Source of the DNA: Hippophae tibetana
Taxonomy: Eukaryota > Streptophyta > Magnoliopsida > Rosales > Elaeagnaceae
Direction of reading: 5' to 3'
NCBI GenBank assembly: GCA_037013495.1
Contig: CM072810.1
Span: forward strand, 31,711,843 to 31,775,842
DNA: 64,000 bases
The notes beneath the pieces were generated by a model. It did not search any database. It saw only the letters and a list, made by a program, of their open reading frames with translations, and was not told where the DNA came from. Within the stretch, counting starts at the first letter, position 1; each line of letters opens with the position of its first letter. The position numbers and the translations under genes are program-made. Below, piece after piece: positions 1 through 12,275 of this stretch.

Positions 1-2128
1 AATATTTTCATTAGGTTTGGAACTCCTAGGATCATTATTAGTGATGAAGGTAGTCAATTTTGCAATAAAGCCTTTAAGTCCTTATTTTTCAAGTATAGGA
101 CTAAGCATAAAGGGTCTTCCCCCTATCATCCCCAAACAAGTGGACTAGTAGAGGTGTTCAATAGAGAAGTGAAAAGAATTTTTGAGAAATTTGTGAACAT
201 CTCTTGGAATGATTGGTCATCTAAGTTGGATGATGCTTCATGGGCATATAGAACTACACTTAAAACACCAATTGGTACCACTCGATATGAGCTAGTGTAT
301 GGAAATGCATATAACTTACCGCTAGACTTGGAACACAAAGCATATTGGGCATTAAAAAAGTTGAATATGTACATAGATGCAGCTAGTGAGAAAAGAATGT
401 TGTAAATAAATGAATGGGATGAACTACGGTGGAACGTTTATAGGAATGCAAAGCTTTACAAAGAAATGGCAAAAGGATGGCATGACAAGAAAATTGTGCA
501 CCATATCTTTGAATCGGGATGGAAAATATTACTATACAACTCAAGACTCAAATTATTTTTGGGCAAACTAAAGAGTAGATGATGAGGTCCATTAACCATC
601 ACTCAAGTAACCAACCATGGAGCCATTGAATTAGAAAACAAAAATAAAGAGCAGTTCATGGCTAATGTACAAAGTGTGAAGTGCTATCATGGATATCAAT
701 TATCAAATGAAACATTTGTGTTAGCCTTGATCGATGCCCCTTAGAAGTTGATATGCCCATCTAATAAAGGACATTAAAAGTGATGCTGGTTGGGAGGTAA
801 CCCAACATTATTTTACTTATATTTTTTTTTATATATTTTAGGTGAATAAATATAGAGAGTAATGGCATAAAAAGGTTGTGTATTTCAACAATAGATATGG
901 TATGTTAAGAGTAAGTGAGTTTTCTTTCCTTTTAATTTTTCATATTTATATGTGCACATTGGAGACAATGTGCAATTTAAGTTCGGGGAGAGAACTTCAT
1001 TCTCTACTTTAGTTTTGATTATGCATTTTTAATTTTTAGGAAATTATTATTTATTTTTAGGATGTTTTTAATCATAATTTTGGTAGAAATTTATAAATAT
1101 ATGGAAACCAAATGCATGCATGCTTGATATGAAATGTATGAATCCAATGATGAAAATTGGTTGTCATGACTAGGATAAGAATGTAATATATTGGATGGAT
1201 TCAAATTTTTATACACATGTTCAGGATTGATTTTGGTGTTCTTATAGAGTGAAAATTTGTGTGAGTTATACGAGTTGATGAGATCTACCTTATTTTAGAA
1301 TTTATTTTATTATCCCTTGAGGGGAAATCCTAAATAGTATTTAGCATATCAAATGGTTTATGTCTTATTTAGATTGATTGATTCTTTCAAGCAAACCATT
1401 ATCAATATCTTTAATCACCCATTTTAGCTGAATTAAAAACCTTTCATATCATTAAGCCAGATTTTATGCCTAACCAATAAGCATTACTGTTACCTTTGCA
1501 CCTTTAGCTTATACAATAAGAAATGCAATTGTATATTATGCCATAGAGTGAGGATAATTGGAACGCACCCTATTAAAAAGAAAAAAAATAAAAACTCACA
1601 ACAAAATTATCCCTCTAAAGAAAAAGAATATAAGTTTTTGAGTATTGTGAAGTTACAAAAAAAGATGTGGAATAAAAGAAAATGAAAAAGAATGATAAGA
1701 TATGGTGCACTTAAATATGAAGAAAAAGCTCAATTGTAGTTAAAAAGTGCATGATGAATAAAAAGAAAGCTAAGGTGTGGAAATAGGCTAAGTGAATATT
1801 TACATTAGTGAGGGATGTGAAAAATAGAATTATGAGATTTTTTCTAAGATTTAATTGATTGGCAGACTTATACAGGTTAATTTCATGAGTTCCTTGAATG
1901 ATATCATGTGCAACACATACACGAATCAATTTGTTAAAAACCTATGGAACGTTGACTGATGATATGTGAACCTTTTTGTATTAGAATTGTACGACTATTG
2001 ATAGGTATAATTTTTGGTAAATATATATGTATTAATGGATATATATTTATGAATATATTGCCTATATCAACTTATCTAGTTAAACTTGGCTTAACTTGAG
2101 GGCAAGTAATGAGTTAAGTTTAGGGGTG
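1..2128 (+). mobile_element. Ty3/gypsy (Athila/Tat-like) fossil: integrase end and 3' internal region
   Basis: The first 400 bases encode the C-terminal half of a gypsy integrase, including the HPQTSGLVE-type motif near 127-155 and the region with the 'tyrosine-arginine-threonine' signature seen in plant gypsy integrases. It is followed by a long non-coding 3' internal region. Around 780-810 there is the 'gatgctggttgggaggtaaccc' type phrase, and near 960-990 a 'gagacaatgtgcaatttaagttcggggag' type phrase (both shortened here by description); such phrases are common downstream of pol in plant Athila/Tat elements. A purine-rich stretch ending in AGGGG lies just before the LTR at 2129. The element enters from the left edge, is broken with several breaks, and looks old. 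Confidence 0.8.
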
Positions 2129-2935
2129 TGATAACTCTATGCAAGTTAAGTAATCAATGCATTTTAATACTTAATATTTGATCATTTTATTCAATGAGTA
2201 GTATTTTTGGGGTTAAAAATATTAAAATATGAATTTTCTAGTGAAAACGAATGAAAATATTTTTTTTGAAACATTTAGAAATTTTTATGAATTTTTTAAT
2301 GCAAGACATATTAGAATAGGACATGTGGATTCCACATAAACAAAGGGGAACCAATTGGAGCATGTCGTGTGTATAGTTGACCAGTGGTTTCCATTTAAGC
2401 AAAAATGAGCCAATTGAAGCTCGTCGCATGTACTATTTGATGTAAGTGTTACAATGTGTTGCCACAACATTCACTTTGAGTTTTGCTGGGTAGTCAACGA
2501 GTATGCCACACATTGCCATGGGGTTTATTCATTGGCTCTACTAGAGCACCACATAACTTGTATTAGCGAATCGTATTATGCCATGTGTTATTGACTCAAA
2601 CATGTTGCCTAACCTCAGTACGTCTCGCCATTCATCGCACACTGATTCATCTCATTTTTCTTCCTTGTCATGTGTCATGATCCCTCTAGCTAGTTTACTT
2701 TTCCTTGTTTTGTCTTAACCATTGATCTGAAGATGATCTGACGATCTTGATTTCATCTGAGCCTAATTTAATCCACTAATGGCAACAAAAACCCTACATG
2801 GTCAAATTGATCTTTATTATTTTTAGCTTTAAAATTAGTTTCTAATAACATAATCTTCGTGAGAATGATATTTTCTTATCATTATATTAATATTATTTTT
2901 TTCATATTTTCATTACAATTTTATAGCTATATATA
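2129..2935 (+). mobile_element. LTR of the left gypsy element (LTR family A/B)
   Basis: The LTR starts with TGATAACTCTATG directly after a purine-rich tract. It is clearly related along most of its length to the LTR at 16145-17470: same order of blocks, including the 'caatgagtagtatttttggggtt'-like block and the 'ctaataacataat' block. The right end is unclear. A sequence like an initiator-methionine primer-binding site (TATCAGAGCT) lies at 3270-3279, so the LTR may run to about 3265 and include the A/T-rich tandem block after 2945. Fossil. Confidence 0.6.
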
Positions 2936-2944
2936 GAGAGATTT

Positions 2945-3225
2945 ATTCCTTAAATTACTGTATGAATTAAAGATTTTTTGTTTTACTCCTTATATTAAGA
3001 ATTCTTTGTTTTACTCCTTAAATTAAGGATTATTTGTTCTATTACTTGAATTAAGAATTCTTTGTTTTACTACTTAAATTAAAAAATTATTTTTTTCTCC
3101 TTGAATTAATCATTAAATTAAGGATGATAACTCTTTTATTTAGTCATTGAATTAAAATTCTTGATTTATTCCTTAAATTAAGGAGTCTCAATTCCTTAAT
3201 TTACTACTTAAATTATTTCTTAATT
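2945..3225. repeat. degenerate tandem repeat, about 28-bp unit
   Basis: About nine imperfect copies of a unit with the core TTGTTTTACTCCTTAAATTA. Successive 'ttgttttac'-like cores lie near 2979, 3006, 3034 and 3062, then decay. It sits at the right end of the neighbouring LTR and may belong to it. Confidence 0.7.
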
Positions 3226-3280
3226 TTATCTCCAATATCTTGTCTTTAATCTCCTAAGAACCATGCATGTATCAGAGCTT

Positions 3281-4079
3281 TTCGATGCTGGCACTTGAGT
3301 AATAGAATTTGTTCTACAGCTTATGCAAAGACCTCAGGGCTGTCAAAGATGAAAAGATAAAATGGTTTATGCATTTAGGAGGGTTTACAAGTATGCTTAT
3401 CTTTTAGGGATATTTTTGAAGTTACAGGGGTATTAAATTGTATTATTTACATGTCATATATGTATTGTCGAAGAAGACTAAAAACTCAAAGATGGTATTT
3501 AAATTTTTTTTATAAATATAAATTTACAAATTATACAAATTAATTATTTATATTTAAATTAATACATTTTAATCATATCACTATTATATTTATGGTTAAT
3601 TTAGTTATTCTTTTGATATATTTTTTATTTTCTATTTTTTAGGATATTTTTCTCATCAAATACTTACTAAATTTCTGATAATAAAATTTAAATCCATTAT
3701 ACTTAATATTCTTTTAAAAAAATAAATATTTGAAAAAATAATTAAAGTATTCTAATATATAAAATAATTAAAATTTATTAATTTTTTAAGAAAATACGTC
3801 TAATATATTCAAAATAAAGCGATAAAAAAGCACCACCTTTTTAGGCCCATCATTCCTTTTTTTTTTTTAATTATTATTATTTTTATCGATCAATTCCTTA
3901 TCGATCAATTCCTTTCTATAAGACTCTTGACAGCAAAAAGAACCCACTTAATAATCTCTCACATTACATGACCATACATGGTTATGAAGGAACTTCTATT
4001 AACTTATTCATAGCAAAAACCAAAGCTTCCCTTAACTTATAACTCTGCCTCAAGATACAACCCTAAATAGATCAAAACA
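3281..4079. other. AT-rich intergenic region upstream of the peroxidase
   Basis: No gene or element is recognised here. It contains poly-A/T runs and a short direct repeat of TATCGATCAATTCCTT near 3885-3915. The bases just before the peroxidase ATG hold the expected promoter and 5' UTR. A CTATAAGA sequence near 3916 is a weak TATA candidate, about 160 bases upstream of the start codon. Confidence 0.4.
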
Positions 4080-6010
4080 ATGACATTTCAAAGCCTTTCA
4101 CTTTCAATCCTTATTTTTCTTCTCATAAACACGAACAATGCTCAACTTCATCAAGATTATTACAAACACACATGCCCAAATGTTGAATCAATAGTTCGTT
4201 CTGCTGTGGAAAAGAAATTTCAGCAATTTTTTGTTACAGCTCCTTCTACTCTTAGGCTATTTTTCCATGATTGTTTTGTCAGGGTTTGTTTTCATATTCT
4301 CAAACCAAAATTGCCATTTTTTCATTTATCACTTTATTTTTCTGATTTTTGGGTGATTTTTTTTGTGAATACGACAAATATATATAGGGATGTGATGCTT
4401 CAATAATGTTATTCTCAAGAAATGGTACTACGGAGAAAGATAACTCGGATAATCTTTCATTGGCTGGAGATGGGTTTGATACTGTGATTAAAGCAAAGGC
4501 TGCTGTTGATAGTGTGTCTCATTGTAGATACAGAGTTTCATGTGCTGATATTTTGGCTTTGGCTACAAGGGATGTCATTGTTTTGGTAAAGTACTCAACT
4601 TTAATCAACCCTGCTTCTTCATAGAGTTCTCAATTTCTTAAGGTTAGTTTTGGAAATTCTCTTTTGTGGAGAAAGATCTATTCATTCAGGAGCTTTTAGA
4701 AAACTGGGTTAGTTTTATTTTTTTGACCAAATAATATTGAGAAATTTTCTTTGGTTTAATACTTTTTGACTCTCTCAAAGATCATCTCATGCGACATTTC
4801 CCATAGTATTTAAAAATTAGAGATTTGAACCAAAATTTCTCTAAAAAAATGCCCTAGTTTATATCATGACCAATGTGTTATTAGTAATCTTAATTTAGAG
4901 AAACCAATATTGGTTCTTTTGTAATTTTTGATGAAAGTTTGATTATGTAACTTATACAGACAGGTGGGCCATATTATAAAGTGGAACTTGGAAGATTAGA
5001 TGGGAGGATATCAACCAAAAAGAGTGTTCGTCATCATCTTCCTCAGCCTGAATTTAAGTTAGCAAAGCTCAAAGCTATATTTGCCTCACGTGGTCTTACT
5101 CTAGTTGATTTGGTTGCACTTTCAGGTATTTACTCATAGAGGCTTTTGTTTTGAGCAAGCTGTGTTTCAAAACTACTATATTTATATTGTGATAATTATT
5201 GTTTCTATATTATCAAATGGAGTTTAAAGCACTAGCCTTTATTATGATCAAAGAAAAAGAAAAAAATAACACTTGGATACCTTATTTCAAAATTAATACC
5301 CAGATTATTACTTTTTTAAATATTCAAACATTATTATTATTATTAAAGAGTGATCACACATGTATAAAGGAAATCATTTCATTTTTTTTCATTTATTCAA
5401 GTGTAATAGATAAAGACTATTTTAACTTAATAATCAAAAGAATTAAAGAAATAAAATTAGAAAAATTGTTATTTGTCTTTCTGTAATTACTTTTTAATAA
5501 TAATAAGACAAAAAAATAAATACAAAATATAAGTATTATTATTATTGTAGATGGCATTTACCTTCTCTTCCAACTAATGTGTGTATATATATATATTTTG
5601 CAGGAGCACATACAATTGGATTCTCCCATTGCAATAGAGTATCCAAGAGGATTTACAATTTCAAAAGCAAAAACAGAATAGACCCAACAATGAATATAGA
5701 ATATGCCAACGAACTGAAACAACTATGTCCAAGAAATGTAGATCCAAGAGTTGCCATTACCTTGGATTCAACCACACCTCAAAAATTCGACAATGTCTAC
5801 TTCAAGAATCTTCAACAAGGAAAAGGCTTATTCACATCTGATCAAACTCTGTTTACTGACACTAATTCGAGACATATTGTGAACTATTTCGCTTCCAATC
5901 ACACTGCTTTTAGACTCTTTTTTGTGTCTGCAATTACTAAGCTTGGAAGGGTTGGTGTTAAGACTGGAAATCAGGGGGAAATTAGACGTGATTGCTCTTT
6001 TGTCAATTAA
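4080..6010 (+). CDS. class III secretory peroxidase, four exons, 324 aa
   Basis: Exons by GT/AG sites: 4080-4283, 4388-4585, 4960-5125 and 5604-6010, totalling 975 nt with a TAA stop. The three introns are at the classical class III positions. The enzyme would use H2O2 to oxidise phenolics in the cell wall or apoplast (lignin or cross-linking chemistry, or ROS balance). Residues 1-21 form a signal peptide ending NNA. The distal haem motif RLFFHDCF has Arg59 and His63; the proximal motif [10 protein letters not shown] has His192. [13 protein letters not shown] is at 117-129. All eight cysteines are present (32, 65, 70, 114, 119, 199, 231, 320), which fits the four conserved disulphides. The C-terminal part ([20 protein letters not shown], then [17 protein letters not shown]) resembles the Arabidopsis PRX16/45/35/73 group. 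Full family length and no break seen, so probably functional. The substrate cannot be told from sequence. Confidence 0.95.
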
Positions 6011-6478
6011 GAAATATTTATTATGAACTTTACGCAAAGTTATATTTTAATCAATCATTTCTTTATTTATAATTTCTTTTTGTCCCTTTTCATTATATTG
6101 GTATCTCATTTGGTGAACGTGATGTGTGATGTAAATCTATGGATGATGTTTGAGGACGGATGTGTTTGATCAAGCATCAAGATTTGATTATTGCATACTC
6201 TACTTAATAATCAATCTATACACTTATTTCGTGCAACTTGTGCGTAGAAATGATCCACCATTTTTACTTCTTTAGTAGAGACGGTTTACCATTTTCATTC
6301 CGCGAGGATTGATGCAAAATTTACACATGGGCATTTTCTTTGGACTTTGGTGCATGCAATTGAATAAGTGTGGGACTTAGGGGAATTCTTGGGGATAAAA
6401 TGGATTGGATGATGTTGGTACTATGAAGAAATTAGATGATTGTATTGCTTGTTGAGGAGCATAGGCGGTAAGCATCAT
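6011..6478. other. 3' flank of the peroxidase gene
   Basis: AT-rich 3' UTR and flank. 'Tttattataatttc'-like stretches could serve polyadenylation, but no single signal is clear. From about 6100 the sequence becomes more G-rich and may already belong to the copia remnant that follows. Confidence 0.35.
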
Positions 6479-6613
6479 GATTCATAGTGAAATATTGCTT
6501 TTATGCTTGGGTTGTGAAGTAAGGTACATAGTTATGGAGAAGAACGATTCATAGTGAAATATTGCTTTTATGCTTGGGTTGTGAAGTAAGGTACATAGTT
6601 ATGGAGAAGAACG
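6479..6613. repeat. perfect tandem duplication, 67-bp unit, two copies
   Basis: The unit starts GATTCATAGTGAAATATTGC; copy 1 is 6479-6545 and copy 2 is 6546-6612. The copies look identical, so the duplication is recent compared with the decayed element around it. Confidence 0.9.
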
Positions 6614-6632
6614 ACGTTAAATATTGTGAGGT

Positions 6633-6754
6633 CTCTTTGTTTGCTTCTTATTTGATTAGGTAATAGTTGGTTTACAAAGTAACTTCAACGTGGCTCTTTG
6701 TTTGCTTCTTGTTTGATTAGGTAATAGTTGGTTTACAAAGTAACTTCAATGTGG
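6633..6754. repeat. near-perfect tandem duplication, 61-bp unit, two copies
   Basis: The unit starts CTCTTTGTTTGCTTCTTATT; copy 1 is 6633-6693 and copy 2 is 6694-6754, with about two differences. It lies 20 bases after the 67-bp duplication. Confidence 0.9.
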
Positions 6755-6779
6755 GCCTAAAGAGACCTTCGTACAACAG

Positions 6780-8210
6780 ACTGGTACCAATGTTTAAGGT
6801 TTTAGGTTGGGTGGTTTGTATATGCTAAATTTCATGGTTTGTTGTGGTCTTATAGGTAGGAGTTTTTTAAAGTTTGTTGGAAATTTGTTTCAAGACAATT
6901 TTTGTGTAATCAATTATGGGTGAAGTTGAGATAGAGAAATTGGATGGTTTCGGTGATTTCCACATATGGAAGGCAAAGGCTGAAGAGAATTTTGGTTCAA
7001 AAATAGGTAGCACAAGCCTTAAAAATTGATCCAAATTTTTTGGATGGTTCACGGATTATCAAAAGAAGAAATTGCAAGTGATCGCTTTACTTCTATTTAT
7101 TTATGCTTGAATGATGATATTATTCGTGAGGTGCAATGTGAGATGAATGCAAAGGTTATATGGAAGAGGTTGGTTGAGATCTATAGTCAAAAGACTTTGT
7201 CTCAAAAATTCCATTTACAAGAACAATTGTTCAATTTCAAGATGGATATGTCAAAGGGCTTTTTGTCTAATCTTTCAGAGTTTTGGAGGAATTCTAATGA
7301 CTTGGCCAATATTGAGGTGTTGGTGATTATGATCTTTCACATCTCTTGTTGCATGATCTACCCGAGTCGTATCGTGAAGTAAAGATGGGACTCAAGTATG
7401 GAAGAGATAGAATCTCTATCTCTCACTTGTGAACAATAGAGTTGGAGTTCAAGATAGTAGGTCTATCTTAGTGGCAGTGGTAGAGGTGATGCACTATTTA
7501 CCCATGGTTGGGAAGGTGGTAGAAGTGAAGAGTTGAATGATATAGTTTGTTCATGGTCTAAGTATCGAAAACCAAGAAGGAATGTGAAGTGTTATAAATG
7601 TCAAACAAGGGTCACATTAGAAGAAATTGTCTAGAAAGGGTAGGACACAAGATGGAAGTGTTAAGTATGAAGAACCTTAGATGTATGAGGAGATAAGTTG
7701 TGAGTGTGCCAAAGTACTTTCTATTCAGTGGATGGATGGTGGTGATAATGGCATTTGGGTATTGAACTCAGGGTTTTCATTCCATGTTACACATCATAGA
7801 GACTTTGTTTGTTAAGTACAAATCATTAATGGTGGTGTTATGACTATAGCGCATAATCATTTGTGTGAAATTATTGGCATTGCTTTGGTGCATCTTCAAC
7901 TTAATGATGGTCTAATGTTCATTCTTAGCAATGTATTACATGTTTCAAAGTTGAAGAATAATTTTATCTTCAACTTGACGACGGTTTGATATGTTTTGAG
8001 GTAATCAATGTATATTCTTAATGGTGTTGCAGATACTAAAAATGCTATGGTTACCCACATTGAATTGGATGTGAACTGGTGGCATAAGCAGTTAGACCAC
8101 ATTAGTGCTTGACGATTAGAGAAACTAATAAGAGGAAAGCTCTTGATGACGAGTTGATTAATGGGATGATTTTTTGTGATCATTATAAAATTAGCAATGA
8201 CAAGAATATG
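6780..8210 (+). mobile_element. Ty1/copia fossil: gag to start of integrase
   Basis: From about 6910 the sequence encodes a copia gag start of the 'EKLDGFGDFHIWKAK' type, then a gag_pre-integrase/UBN2-like stretch (7026-7380 includes VIWKRLVEIYSQKTLSQKF). Near 7735-7800 there is a protease-like stretch, and near 8070-8130 a gag-pre-integrase 'WHKQLDHI' type motif. Reverse transcriptase is not present on this strand nearby. Broken with many breaks and old; no terminal LTR pair was found. Confidence 0.75.
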
Positions 8211-8875
8211 TCATTTTCTTATTATTAATGCAATGTTTGATAATCATCTTAATTTTGAATTTTTAAATATGTTGTTTGATAATCAATTTTTTATTTCAAT
8301 TTCTAAAAATTGAAAATTGAAAATTAGATAATACTTGTTTAATCACCAATTCATAATTTTTAACTTATTTTTAATGAATTTTCATTAAATTATAGCTCTT
8401 TAATTATTTTCGGTAAAGTTGAGTATGAATGAACATGGTTGATTTATTAATTTTTAGTATCAAGAGTTATTAAATTGACTTTCAAAACTTGATTTCAAAA
8501 TTTAGAAAATATAAACTAGAAATGAGTTATCAAATATACCTAATTTTAAAATTTGTAAAATTTAAAAATTAAAATTAAAGGAATTAAAATTATTATCAAA
8601 CTAGTCCTAGGAAAATAAGAACTAGGAAGGGCACTAAATATTGTATTTATATCTTATCATTTATAAGGGAAATGTTTTTTATTTCATTTTCTTAAATCAA
8701 ACGATTACTTTTAGTGTGATTTGAAAATGTGTATTAAAATATATATCTATGAGTCTTACCGTTAGACTATTAGGTGAATTACTATTTCATTCAATGTAAT
8801 AAAAATTGTTCTTGTGTATAGTAGAGTAAAAAAAATGTATATGTCAATAATAAGCTATAATCTAAACTAAATATT
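8211..8875. other. AT-rich stretch with nothing recognised
   Basis: Low-complexity A/T-rich DNA with 'tttaaaattgaaaattgaaaatt'-like runs. No coding potential or known repeat was recognised by eye. Confidence 0.4.
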
Positions 8876-9830
8876 GTAACACTTTTCTCAAACTGGATCA
8901 TATATATTTTTCTTGCCTCAATCACAACAAATATTGGTAAAAAGTAGCAATTGACATTGTCTTAAAGTGAATAGATCTCCAAGTTTCTATGCTCATTTGA
9001 TATACAGTGTAGTACTTACTTTTACTTCCCTTACAACGTCTCTTATAAAGTGATATGTGTTGTGCTCTTAAAGGATACATTGAATTCTTATATCTGTAAG
9101 TGGTTGTTTAGTTATCATTGAACATCGCAAGCGGTTTGTCAAATTTGTTACGTAACTCTTTCAAAAGATTTTTGATCCAAATGAATTCACATGTGGTGTG
9201 AGCCATAGTTTTATGCTCGCCTTTGCACTTGACTAAATGACTATATCTTGCTTCTTACCCACCAACAAAGGTACAAATAGCGACTAGTTGATTTTATATC
9301 TCCTTTGGAATGTGCATAAACATCATCTGTATAACTAACACCCAAACCAATGGTTTTCTTTAAATATCTTAGAAATTTCCAACATGCTTTCTAGTAACAC
9401 TAATGTGGATTCTACATAAATTTATTTAATCCACTAACTACAAAGGTAATGTCTAGTCTCGTGATAGTAAGGTAAATAAGATAACTAATCAAGATTCTAT
9501 ATCTCCTTACATCCTTAAATTATCATCATCAAGTATAAAATTATGATCCATATGAGTGTCAACTATTTTGTAGTCAAAGATGCTTGTGTTAATTAACAAG
9601 TCTTGAATATAGTTATGTTGAGAGAGAACTAAGCCATGCTTGTTTCTTGCCACTTTGATTCTCAAAATGTATCTCAAACATTCCATTTTTTTTATCTCTT
9701 TTTAAATATGTTTCTTCATGTAGTTATTCAGTTTTTCAATACTTATTAGGTCACTACTACAAACTATGATTTCATTTACATACAACAAGAATACATGTTC
9801 ATGCATAAATAAATTTTAGAAAAACATGAA
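8876..9830 (-). mobile_element. Ty1/copia fossil: RT end and RNase H
   Basis: On the minus strand the segment reads as the end of a copia reverse transcriptase (a YV-x-x-I-type catalytic-strand stretch near 9770). The RT-to-RNase H connection follows with 'ACWKFLRYLK' and 'STSRYLYL', as in copia RNase H. Orientation is opposite to the copia piece at 6780-8210, so it is a separate insertion or an inverted part. Broken, old, ends unclear. Confidence 0.7.
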
Positions 9831-10880
9831 AGTTTATAATATGGAACCGAGAGGGTGAATAAGTTATTTATAAATTTTAAAAATTTATTATTTAATAAAC
9901 TAAAGCAAGTGATCATATATTTAATCGCGTGTAAATAATAAATTATAAAAATTAATATATAACACACAATATTTTTAGATAGAAACAACTTAAACTATAA
10001 CCATGACTTAAGAAGAAAACTATTGATTCATTGGATGATCTAACTTTCCACTATAAAAATCAAATGTTCAAGTACAAACTTGGTCTTATGATACCCTTCC
10101 TAGGATACTGTCCCAACGTACCTTACTTACTAGCCTTTGATCTATTTTCACACTTTCTAATATTAGCGTGAGCAGTATCCAAACTAACGCTCTAATAAGC
10201 TCTCCTAATCAGATATGTCACTGAACAAATGCAACAAGGGTTAGCACAAAAAATACAAGTGTTCATGTGTGTTCTAGAATAGATTTAATAATGAATAATC
10301 TTAATTAGATGATTCAAAGCATATATCAATTAAATCAAATCAACTAGTAAAATCTTAGAACAAGAAGATAAAGCATAAGTTCAATAAAAATAATTTTTTT
10401 GAAATTTAATAATTAAATCTAAATAATTATGATCACTCATATAGTTATTTGATCTAAATATGCAATATTCTAATCAAGAAAAATCAATATGGACGTGAAA
10501 AATATGTAACAAATAAACTAATAAATATGAAAGTGAAGTAAATAAAATCAATCTCACTTTCCTATAATATATTAATTAGTTCCCACGAGCTAAATTAACT
10601 TACTGATATCATTTAATTTGCATTACCCTTTACACAAGAATCAATTCTTTGAATATGTATAATATTATCTTGCATTTTCTGAATGACCCAGTGAAACAAA
10701 TTTTCAGCACACAATCCTCTGACCGAAATATGTAAAGTATTATTTTGTTGCCGCCACTATGAATGTCCTCTCATGTGCTAATTACCATTTTACTTTCATT
10801 TTTTTTCCAGCGTAAGCCTATGATATAAATTTTCTTTGGCAATGTCATTTTTGTGGCTGGCTTGTGTAGTAAATGAGCCC
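9831..10880. other. unassigned AT-rich sequence
   Basis: No gene, LTR pair or domain is recognised. The composition is like the neighbouring LTRs and it could be a decayed LTR or a retroelement leader. Confidence 0.35.
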
Positions 10881-10899
10881 GCCTAGGTTGAGAACATAG

Positions 10900-12275
10900 C
10901 AGAGGGAGACTCTTCTCTTAATGTGATGAAAGCAAGACAAGAAACTCAAAAAATCTAACAAAAGGCAAGAATAGAGCAAGTTACACTATGTTGTGGACAG
11001 GGATTCTGAGCAAACAAAAGTAGTTTAATAACTTGACATCTCATACCATAACCTTATTCTTTCAATTTTTCAGGTTGTTCATCGTTAACTATGCTTGCAA
11101 CAAGCCTCTAAGGAAAGAATCTCACCACCTTTTCTTGATCACCTAGGGAAGTGGAGAGTCTATTGAGGAATACATGAGAAGGTATAGAGAGAAAAAGCTA
11201 GAAATAACGGACTATCCTAACTCTATTATGATAGAAGCTTTCATACTAGGTCTATTAAGAAATTCTAATTAATTCATAGAATTAATGAAAATAGTTTCCC
11301 AGACAACAATAGAGGAAGCTTATGGAAAGGTGAGAAGGTTTGTTAATTTGGAAAGGGACTGGGCATTAGAGAAAAAGAATAAGGCCACTGTAAAATCTGC
11401 ACTTGAGAAGTAAAAGAGGATAGTAGACTCGGATAGATCAAACCAAGACAAAATGATTAACATAAATAAACGTTTTGCTCCAAATCACAAGGTGAATGGT
11501 TAATGGCCTAGAAATAGGGGGCCTTGGGATAGGTCACTATCCGCTTTTAGAGGTATGCCTTTGAGAGTGAGTCTAGCTCAAGCTATGTTGAGGATGAAGA
11601 ATGAGAAAAATGTCAGGTGACTACCAAAAATGAGGACGCTTCTTAGGGACACGTCTAAGTGGTGTGCCTTTCACAAAGTTATAGGCCATGAGATGCAAGG
11701 TTGCAGACATCTGAAGAAAAAAATAGAAGATTTGTTGTCCAAAGGGGTATTAGGGTGACCTTGTGGGAAAAAAATGGTGAATAAGCTGATTAATAGCCCG
11801 AATGTGAAACTTTGAAGCTACCTGCTCCACTAGGTAGCAGGATAGAGCCACACAATAAGGCTAATGTAAGAACCATCTACACTATACATGGAGGACATAG
11901 GCTCAATGGGATCTCTAGCAATGTGCGTAAAAGATACGCTAGAGACTTGCACGATTTACAGTATGTTTATAATTTTGATAAAGGGATGTCCTCTATTATA
12001 GTCACCTTATTCGAGAAGGATAAGAACGCTTTTCCCCATGATAACCCTTTGGTAATCCCCCTACAAATAGAATCATCCAATTTCTTCCAAAGCATGATTA
12101 ACATATGGAGCTCTATCAACCTTCTTTTTCTACTGATAATGAAAGCTCTAGGTATAAAGGAATGCGACATTGTGATGAGAGATCTACCCCCAGTGGGATT
12201 CAACAGTAACACTACTTATGAAGTGGGAACTGTGATGTTACTAGCCATGGCGATGAGATATATAGTCATGACCAA
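10900..12275 (+). mobile_element. Ty3/gypsy (Tat/Ogre-like) fossil: gag and protease region
   Basis: Reads as a gypsy gag of the Retrotrans_gag type (SIEEYMRRYREKKLEI near 11150). A zinc-knuckle-like 'WCAFHKVIGHEMQGCRHLKK' stretch near 11660-11720 matches the CxFHxxxGHxxxxC pattern of Tat gag. From 11812 there is the linker/protease block ('YTIHGGHRLNGISSNVRKRYAR' type, then an aspartic-protease-like region near 12050-12250). It ends where the LTR piece at 12276 begins. Broken, several breaks. Confidence 0.75.

Noticed and set aside
2945-3225. Tandem repeat as a centromeric satellite or CRISPR-like array
   Set aside because: Units are short, imperfect and without unique spacers, and they sit at an LTR end.
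5199-5486. ORF of 95 aa between peroxidase exons
   Set aside because: It lies within intron 3 (5126-5603), is low-complexity and Lys/Ile-rich, and shows no family features.
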